Positions 1 through 5,132 of a DNA stretch of 9,332 nt are shown here, one piece after another. Source of the stretch: Candidatus Aminicenantota bacterium (GTDB lineage Bacteria > Acidobacteriota > Aminicenantia > Aminicenantales > Aminicenantaceae); assembly GCA_030617525.1 (NCBI GenBank), contig JAUWVG010000055.1:1-9332 (forward strand). Direction: 5' to 3'. Positions within the stretch are counted from its first letter, which is position 1. Every line of letters begins with the position of its first letter. Under the pieces are notes generated by a model, which saw nothing but the letters and a program-made list of their open reading frames with translations, was not told the DNA's origin and did no database searches. The position numbers were made by a program, and so were the translations under genes.

Positions 1-5
1 GGAGG
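1..5 (+). promoter_or_regulatory. Shine-Dalgarno site of the threonine aldolase gene
   Basis: GGAGG at the very edge of the window, seven bases before the ATG at 13. It is a near-ideal ribosome binding site and fixes the start codon. The promoter, if it is close by, lies outside the window. Confidence 0.85.
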
Positions 6-12
6 AAAGAGA

Positions 13-1044
13 ATGGGTGAATTTTCAGATTTTCGCAGCGATACAGTCACACATCCAACAGAAAAGATGAGACAGGCTATGGCTGAAGCCATAGTTGGGG
101 ATGATGTGTTAGGTGATGATCCCACCGTACTAAAACTTGAGGAAATGGCTGCAGAAATTACAGGTAAAGAAGCGGGTTTATACTGTCCCACCGGCACTAT
201 GGCCAACTCTATTGCCGTAAAGGCCTGGACCCGAGAACTGGAGGAAGCTATCGTAGAGGCACGCTCACATATTTACAATATGGAGTCTACTCACATGACC
301 TTTATTTCAAGGGTCACTCCACGCCCGATCTCCTCAGATAGAGGGGCCATGCCTCCAGATGTCGTAGAGCAGAACATTAAGAAACCCTCTGTCCATATCC
401 CACAAACGTCTCTTATATGCGTGGAGAATTCGCACAACAACTGGAGTGGAGCTGTTGTCCCTATGGATAATCTGAAAGCCCTCCGTGAGATTGCAGACAG
501 ACATGATCTCAAGATCCACTTCGATGGAGCACGTGTATTTAATGCCTGTTCTGCCTCCGGCATTTCGATCAAAGATTATGCGGCGATAGGGGATTCGATT
601 ATGTTTTGCCTGTCCAAGGGGCTCTCAGCACCTGTCGGTTCGGTTCTCCTCGGACCTAAGGATTTTATCGATTATGGCCGCAGACTCAGGAAAGCTCTGG
701 GAGGAGGCATGCGTCAGGTGGGTGTTATTGCAGCTCCAGGAATAGTTGCTCTTACGGAAATGAGGGACAGGCTGCATGAAGACAATACACGCGCGAAAAG
801 ATTGGCAGAAAAAATTGCCGAACTTCCCGGAATATCACTCGACCCTGGCCAGGTTGAAACGAATATTATTATTTTTGGATTCGATCACCCTAAATACACC
901 ATTCCGGAATTTTTGTCCGGGCTCAGAGAAGAAAAAGTTTTGGCATTAGCCACGACGGGTGGCATCCGGTTTGTTTGCCATAAAGATGTCAATAATGACG
1001 ATATGTCTAGAGCTGTTAAAGCCTTTCAGAAATTATTGACTTGA
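13..1044 (+). CDS. ltaE: Low-specificity L-threonine aldolase (PLP-dependent, beta-eliminating lyase family)
   Basis: A cytoplasmic PLP enzyme expected to cleave L-threonine or L-allo-threonine to glycine and acetaldehyde. Its 343 residues match the usual family length. Visible family motifs are FRSDTVT at 7-13, GDDVLGDDPT at 29-38, the PTGTMAN loop at 59-65, His86 (the ring-stacking His of the HxxxxE motif), His128, HFDGAR at 169-174 (Asp171 for the pyridine nitrogen, Arg174), the Schiff-base Lys202 in CLSKGLSAPVGS, and GGGMRQ at 230-235. Arg319 in GIRFVCH is the likely carboxylate-binding Arg. The start is fixed by GGAGG seven bases upstream. One oddity is that the AGGAA segment that normally follows the HxxxxE motif reads STHMT (92-96), so this may be a divergent subfamily with altered side-chain preference. 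It converges on the respiratory operon and shows no obvious functional link to it. The family call is firm; the exact substrate is not. Confidence 0.93.
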   Translation: MGEFSDFRSDTVTHPTEKMRQAMAEAIVGDDVLGDDPTVLKLEEMAAEITGKEAGLYCPTGTMANSIAVKAWTRELEEAIVEARSHIYNMESTHMTFISRVTPRPISSDRGAMPPDVVEQNIKKPSVHIPQTSLICVENSHNNWSGAVVPMDNLKALREIADRHDLKIHFDGARVFNACSASGISIKDYAAIGDSIMFCLSKGLSAPVGSVLLGPKDFIDYGRRLRKALGGGMRQVGVIAAPGIVALTEMRDRLHEDNTRAKRLAEKIAELPGISLDPGQVETNIIIFGFDHPKYTIPEFLSGLREEKVLALATTGGIRFVCHKDVNNDDMSRAVKAFQKLLT

Positions 1045-1053
1045 GTCTGGATT
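1041..1053 (+). repeat. 13-bp direct repeat, left copy (pairs with 1298-1310)
   Basis: TTGAGTCTGGATT occurs here, spanning the TGA stop of the aldolase gene, and again exactly at 1298-1310 inside the last codons of the opposing HdrD-like gene. The two copies are 257 bp apart and flank the non-coding stretch. An exact 13-mer repeated over so short a distance is unlikely by chance. It could be a target-site duplication or a deletion/duplication scar, but that is inference. Confidence 0.6.
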
Positions 1054-1086
1054 ATTCACGAGTCAAGGTTGCCGTAGATGCGAGGC

Positions 1087-1127
1087 GCGGCGGATGAAGC
1101 TGTGGTCCTTCACCGCAAATCCGTCGC
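1087..1127. other. Imperfect stem-loop in the GC-rich half of the spacer
   Basis: GCGGCGGAT (1087-1095) pairs with ATCCGTCGC (1119-1127) at 8 of 9 positions. Inside it GAAG (1096-1099) pairs with CTTC (1108-1111) around an eight-base loop. An alternative fold pairs GCGG (1090-1093) with CCGC (1113-1116) and bulges one A. No T run follows on either strand, so it is not a textbook intrinsic terminator. It may still end transcription of one of the converging genes or belong to a repeat element. Confidence 0.35.
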
Positions 1128-1165
1128 AACAAAGCAGATGCGGTAAAATTGGCTCGCCTGAAAGG

Positions 1166-1284
1166 TGAAAAATGTCGATTATGAAGAGAAGGGACATGGA
1201 AGAAGGAATATTCAGAGTGATTCGTCAGAAAACAAAAGTAAAACTATGATATTGCTTGCATTGAACAAACATCGACATTTTTCA
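1166..1284. repeat. 119-bp AT-rich segment bounded by a perfect 14-bp inverted repeat
   Basis: TGAAAAATGTCGAT at 1166-1179 is the exact reverse complement of ATCGACATTTTTCA at 1271-1284, with 91 bp between the arms. A further pair, CCTGAA (1157-1162) and TTCAGG (1292-1297), sits just outside. Terminal inverted repeats around a short AT-rich core are typical of MITE-like or other small palindromic elements. The loop is too long for a normal terminator, although each arm carries an A5 or T5 run. I can vouch for the symmetry itself; the mobile-element reading is inference. Confidence 0.5.
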
Positions 1285-1292
1285 TGAATAGT

Positions 1293-3275
1293 TCAGGTTG
1301 AGTCTGGATTTCCAAATAATGCGAGCTGGACCAGCTCTACAATGTCCCATATCTTAAGTTCGTTTTCCCTATTCGTGTTTTTGATGGCATCGTCGAACAT
1401 GGTTACACAGAAAGGGCATGCTGTGGCGATCCATTCGGGATGAGTCTCAATGGCATCTTCCAGTCGCTGGATATTGATGCGTTTTCCGATTTTTTCGTCC
1501 ATCCACATCCATCCTCCCCCTGCTCCGCAGCACAGCGAGTCCCTTTTTGTCCTTGTCATTTCATTGAGTTGTAGAGAAGGGATGGAACGGAGAACTTCCC
1601 TAGGAGATTCGAATATACCTCCATATCGGCCAAGGTAACATGGATCATGATAGGTCAGTTTTTTGCTCAAAGGCAAATTGAGCGTGAGTGCTCCTTTTTT
1701 GATCTGGTCTTCGAGAAAAGTTGTATGATGTATCACTTCGGCCTGGAAACCAAGTTGTGGATATTCATTTTTGAGTGTGTTGTAGCAGTGCGGACATGTG
1801 GTGAGAATATTTTTTATTTTATACCGCTCGAATGTTTCGATATTCGTTTGGGCAAGGATTTGATAAAGATATTCATTACCGACACGTCTAGCCGGATCTC
1901 CACAACATCCTTCTTCCATACCAAGGATAGCGAATTTGATTCCGAGATGGTTCAGGATTTTGGCCATCGCCAAAGCGACTTTTTTGTTGCGGTCATCATA
2001 AGATCGAATACACCCGACAAAAAATAATAATTCCAGATCTTCTCCTTGATATTCAGACATGATGGGAATATCCAGCTCATGGATCCAATCGGCTCGCATG
2101 TCATGTCCCAGACCCCAGGGATTGGAATGTCTCTCCAGGCCTTTAAAGGCCGCAGTCAATTCTGCAGGGAACTGACTCTCCATGAGTACCTGGTGCCTCC
2201 TCATATCGATGATTTTATCGATGTGTTCGACATAGACAGGACAGTGTTCCATACAGGAACGGCATGTTGTACAAGCCCAGAGCGAGTCTTCCTCAATAAC
2301 ACTCTTCATCAGCTCGACCTGGTTTTCCTTTTGTTTTCCTTCTGCCCTTGACTGAAGAATTTGGGGTGCTTGTATGAGCATATGGTCTTTAAGATCTTGA
2401 ATCAGCTTCTTGGGAGAAAGGGGCTTTTCTGTCAGAAAAGCCGGGCAGTGATCTTGACACCGTCCGCACTGTGTACACGCATCCAGATCCAACAATTGTT
2501 TCCATGTGAATTCTTCCAGCTTGGCGACACCAAAAGTTTCGGCGTTTTCATCTTCCAGGTCGATAAAAGAAAGGGTGCCTTTGTTTTTAAAACTGCGGAA
2601 AAACATATTTAATGGGGAACTGATTATGTGGAACATTTTAGAGAAAGGAATATACGCGATAGTGACGAGGACAAGATAAAAATGGATTCGAAACACAATT
2701 TTTGCCAAGAGGATTTGTGTCTGTGCTTGGAAACCCAATATCCGGATAAAATTGGAAACGAAACGCCCTACCGGTGCCCAAGCCGGGACATCCTGACCAA
2801 TCACTGTCAGTTTGAGACTTTCCAGAAGTAATCCTGTTATTAGGATGGCCAGGATAAGAAGGAGAACAACCAGGTCTTCCGGTTTATTGTCCAGTCTTGA
2901 GGGGCGAACGACAAATCTTCTGAAAAGAAGGAGAAGAATGGATATAATGGCCAGAATACACACAAGATCTAAGAGCAAGGAAAGAATCTGAGCGGGAATA
3001 AGCGGTAAAGAAAACATGACCTGAGTGATGATAATGACAAGCAGGGGAAGTAGGAATCCAAGGAAGATAAAAAGATGGAGAAATCCAGGATACCTTTCCT
3101 GTAATATCCTCTGGTGTAAAATCCCTTCAACAAAAAGGTTTTTAAGTCTGTCTTTGGTTTGACCGGATCGGTTTTCGTCTTTCCCTACTGTCCACAACCG
3201 TATGCGCCGCCGGACACCCCAGATAAAGACTCCAAGGGTCAAGAGTATTATAAATATGTCGATTGTCTTAATCAT
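1293..3275 (-). CDS. Membrane-bound HdrD-like iron-sulfur oxidoreductase with N-terminal NarI-like domain (DsrMK-like fusion)
   Basis: This 660-residue protein should move electrons between the membrane quinone pool and a cytoplasmic carrier. Residues 1-220 contain about five to six hydrophobic helices of NarI/DsrM type, with His54, His67, His198 and His216 as candidate haem b ligands. Two [4Fe-4S] motifs follow (Cys267/270/273/277 and Cys335/338/341/345). Then come two complete CCG domains (Cys422, 457-458, 494, 497 and Cys546, 582-583, 620, 623), which in HdrB/HdrD bind noncubane clusters. The domain order is that of a fused DsrM-DsrK or HdrE-HdrD. The ATG start has AGGG five bases upstream and overlaps the end of the hexahaem cytochrome gene by 8 bp. 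It is the last gene of the operon. The partner could be a DsrC-like dithiol, an electron-transfer flavoprotein or another carrier; none is encoded here. Relatives associated with electron-transfer flavoprotein share this architecture, so a sulfur role is not proven. Confidence 0.88.
   Translation of the reverse strand: MIKTIDIFIILLTLGVFIWGVRRRIRLWTVGKDENRSGQTKDRLKNLFVEGILHQRILQERYPGFLHLFIFLGFLLPLLVIIITQVMFSLPLIPAQILSLLLDLVCILAIISILLLLFRRFVVRPSRLDNKPEDLVVLLLILAILITGLLLESLKLTVIGQDVPAWAPVGRFVSNFIRILGFQAQTQILLAKIVFRIHFYLVLVTIAYIPFSKMFHIISSPLNMFFRSFKNKGTLSFIDLEDENAETFGVAKLEEFTWKQLLDLDACTQCGRCQDHCPAFLTEKPLSPKKLIQDLKDHMLIQAPQILQSRAEGKQKENQVELMKSVIEEDSLWACTTCRSCMEHCPVYVEHIDKIIDMRRHQVLMESQFPAELTAAFKGLERHSNPWGLGHDMRADWIHELDIPIMSEYQGEDLELLFFVGCIRSYDDRNKKVALAMAKILNHLGIKFAILGMEEGCCGDPARRVGNEYLYQILAQTNIETFERYKIKNILTTCPHCYNTLKNEYPQLGFQAEVIHHTTFLEDQIKKGALTLNLPLSKKLTYHDPCYLGRYGGIFESPREVLRSIPSLQLNEMTRTKRDSLCCGAGGGWMWMDEKIGKRINIQRLEDAIETHPEWIATACPFCVTMFDDAIKNTNRENELKIWDIVELVQLALFGNPDST
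1298..1310 (+). repeat. 13-bp direct repeat, right copy (pairs with 1041-1053)
   Basis: Exact second copy of TTGAGTCTGGATT, read on the plus strand. It lies within the C-terminal codons of the HdrD-like protein (encoding the tail NPDST on the minus strand). The left copy spans the stop codon of the aldolase gene. Confidence 0.6.
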
Positions 3276-3813
3276 TTTTTCCCTGGATCAAGAGTACATC
3301 ATGACAGTTTAAACACTTTTGATTTCTTGGCAAACCTTCAAATTCCCGAAAATGACAGTCCTGACATTCGACGATTGTCGGTCGATTTGTACCGTCTGTT
3401 TTGTATTCATGCCCTGCAGATCGATGGCAGTCTACACATTTTTGACCTTCATGAATATGCTGGCGGTGGTTGAATTTGATGATTTTCTTATTGAATGTGT
3501 ATCCGTATTCAAGAACAACTTCATGACAGGCTAAACACCGTTCTGACGTGAGAGCGTCATCGGCAAGATATTCCGGTGGGACGACTAAATGACTTGAGGA
3601 ATGACAGCCAAAACAACTTGTTTCTCTGAAAGGGTGTCCTTTGGAATCTTTCCAGAGTTGATAAATTTCGGGATGGCATTGTTTACAGGACCTTTCATGC
3701 CGTGTGGAATACCTGGTTAGAGAGAGGACGATATAGCTGCCTCCAACAAAGATGATCAGAAAGAAAAAACTTACATAAATCCAAAAAGAACGCTTAAACT
3801 TTGTTTTTGGCAT
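3268..3813 (-). CDS. Small hexahaem c-type cytochrome with N-terminal membrane anchor
   Basis: A 181-residue protein with a short basic N-terminus, one hydrophobic helix at about 10-32 and a periplasmic part carrying six CxxCH haem motifs. The motifs start at Cys43, 67, 93, 126, 150 and 167. This resembles NapC/NrfH/CymA proteins in size and anchoring, but those usually have four haems. The haem count matches QrcA, the hexahaem subunit of the Qrc menaquinone reductase. An expected role is electron exchange between periplasmic cytochromes and the membrane complex. The open frame extends upstream to 3897, but that part lies inside the propeller gene. MPKTKFKRSF (ATG at 3813) gives a proper anchor sequence, so I chose it even though its ribosome binding site is weak. 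The gene follows the propeller gene after 22 bp and overlaps the HdrD-like gene by 8 bp, suggesting translational coupling. Confidence 0.85.
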   Translation of the reverse strand: MPKTKFKRSFWIYVSFFFLIIFVGGSYIVLSLTRYSTRHERSCKQCHPEIYQLWKDSKGHPFRETSCFGCHSSSHLVVPPEYLADDALTSERCLACHEVVLEYGYTFNKKIIKFNHRQHIHEGQKCVDCHRSAGHEYKTDGTNRPTIVECQDCHFREFEGLPRNQKCLNCHDVLLIQGKND

Positions 3814-3835
3814 TTCAGTAATCTTTTGTTTTTTC

Positions 3836-5116
3836 CTATTTATTGAGATAGAGCATGTAAATTTCCGGGGTTGTTCTCCCGGGAGGGAATCCAACAAGCA
3901 GCATCCTGTCTCCCGTGCGGTTTAAAATTTTGGGGCACCAAAATGACGGGAATCTCGGAAAGTCCATAGGAGAAATTCCTTCGGCGTACCCATCCGTATT
4001 CTCGTTAAAAGCCGTATAGTCTGTCCCTGTTTGGATATCAAATATTTTGCCGGAATATCCTTGAAGATAGGCAACATATTTTCCGTTTTCTGACATATCG
4101 AAAAATTCAATACGAGATCCCGAAAAGGTTTTAAGAAACTTGATGTCTTGACTGTTCTCTTGGAGAAGATATGAACCTATAGCCTGTTTCTTTTGTCCTG
4201 TGTAATAAAACAATATCTGACGGCCATTCTGGCTGATATCGGCCAAGCTGAACCAGCGGTCGTTGAAATCTGTGATTTTAGTAAGATTGTCTCCTGTCCA
4301 GTCCATCGAGTAGAGGTCATAATCGGTCTTGTCTGTTGAAGATTGTGCCCCGAAGATTATTTTTTGTCCGTTTCCACTCAGCCCAAATCCCCATCCGCCT
4401 CCGGTAAGCGGACGTTTAGGGAAGTCTGTCCACATCCATTTTTCATCTATAAAATCAGGAGCAAGGAGGGTGTGTTGTTTTTCAGTTGCCATGTCGATTA
4501 AAATGATCCCGCTTGGATTTCCGTACCTGCTGGGGCCATGAAACCCTTTGACTATACAGGCAATCCTGCTGCCATCGCTGTTTACGGCATAATAGGACAG
4601 CCTTTCCCACTCTGTACTCATAAATTCATAGGATTTTAAGTCTTTTTCTTCGAGGGCTTCAATAGGGAAAGGAAAGAGTTTGAACAAAGTCCCATCCGTG
4701 TGGGCAACAGCCAGATAGTGATCAGGAATGTTTGATGGTTCTCCGAGGCTCAAAGAAAAAACCGCAATCCGCCCGTCTCCGCTGATTATTGGTGGTTTAG
4801 TGCCGACATTAAGAAAAGAATCACTGAAAGGTGGAGGTGCGGATTTAGTCCCGTCCCTGAACAGTTCATTTTTCTCTCCTGTTTCGACATCCAGGATTTG
4901 AACGCTTTTAGTGAGTTTTTCGCCATCTTCTATTTCCAGGATATAGATGACCTTGTGCCCCAAGTCGCTCAAGCACGGATAGTGTACGGTATTATTGCCT
5001 GAATGTGTAAGCCTCTTTATAATACCATTTAAAACAGATCCTCCCGCTTCATTAGGAAAAATTGTCAAACTGAAAAGTAAAACAGCGCTCAGTAAGGGTA
5101 TGAGTTTTTTTGTCAC
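3836..5116 (-). CDS. Secreted seven-repeat beta-propeller protein (TolB/PD40-like)
   Basis: A 426-residue protein with a Sec signal peptide (basic MTKK, hydrophobic stretch to about 20, likely cleavage near 24-26). It has seven repeats of the form lSxdGxxixF at about 49, 111, 178, 246, 294, 341 and 398, spaced 47-68 residues apart. That is the WD40-like PD40 strand signature of TolB and suggests a seven-bladed periplasmic propeller. No catalytic motif, haem site or lipobox is visible. The GTG start at 5116 is preferred: GGAGG lies nine bases upstream and the signal peptide begins properly there. An ATG at 5146 would overlap the previous gene and add ten charged residues before the signal. Its place between a molybdopterin-family subunit and a cytochrome suggests a scaffold, assembly or substrate-binding part of the complex. 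That role is inference and the function is unknown. Confidence 0.8.
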   Translation of the reverse strand: MTKKLIPLLSAVLLFSLTIFPNEAGGSVLNGIIKRLTHSGNNTVHYPCLSDLGHKVIYILEIEDGEKLTKSVQILDVETGEKNELFRDGTKSAPPPFSDSFLNVGTKPPIISGDGRIAVFSLSLGEPSNIPDHYLAVAHTDGTLFKLFPFPIEALEEKDLKSYEFMSTEWERLSYYAVNSDGSRIACIVKGFHGPSRYGNPSGIILIDMATEKQHTLLAPDFIDEKWMWTDFPKRPLTGGGWGFGLSGNGQKIIFGAQSSTDKTDYDLYSMDWTGDNLTKITDFNDRWFSLADISQNGRQILFYYTGQKKQAIGSYLLQENSQDIKFLKTFSGSRIEFFDMSENGKYVAYLQGYSGKIFDIQTGTDYTAFNENTDGYAEGISPMDFPRFPSFWCPKILNRTGDRMLLVGFPPGRTTPEIYMLYLNK

Positions 5117-5125
5117 GACTTCATA

Positions 5126-5130
5126 CCTCC
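5126..5130 (-). promoter_or_regulatory. Shine-Dalgarno site deciding the GTG start of the propeller gene
   Basis: GGAGG on the minus strand, nine bases before GTG at 5116 and just past the stop codon of the molybdopterin-family gene. The nearer ATG at 5124 leads to a stop after three codons. The upstream in-frame ATG at 5146 has no comparable site. Confidence 0.75.
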
Positions 5131-5132
5131 AT

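Larger units (their letters stand above)
1045..1292. other. Convergent intergenic region with bipartite composition and no convincing gene
   Basis: These 248 bp separate two genes that end toward each other. Counting by hand, 1061-1160 is about 57% G+C and 1161-1290 about 32%, a sharp change within one spacer. I see no tRNA, no classical terminator hairpin followed by a T run, and no convincing coding frame. The spacer contains an imperfect stem-loop (1087-1127), the heptamer AGATGCG twice, 60 bp apart (1076 and 1136), and a 14-bp inverted repeat (1166-1179/1271-1284). This architecture suits a small intergenic repeat element or non-autonomous mobile sequence, but copy number cannot be judged from one window. 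Confidence 0.5.

Noticed and set aside
1165..1287. A 40-codon frame (GTG start) filling the inverted-repeat segment
   Set aside because: It has no spaced ribosome binding site, an unremarkable charged composition and no recognisable motif; its limits follow the repeat arms rather than gene signals.
1045..1292. Classical bidirectional terminator between the convergent genes
   Set aside because: The only hairpin (1087-1127) has no T run on either strand, and the A/T-run inverted repeat has a 91-bp loop, too long for an intrinsic terminator.
1450..2831. Several plus-strand open frames opposite the HdrD-like gene
   Set aside because: They are antisense shadows of a gene with clear cysteine motifs; none has family features or a convincing start site.
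3814..3897. N-terminal extension of the hexahaem cytochrome to an ATG at 3897
   Set aside because: It would lie inside the propeller gene and place a polar stretch ahead of the membrane anchor; the ATG at 3813 gives a normal anchored cytochrome.
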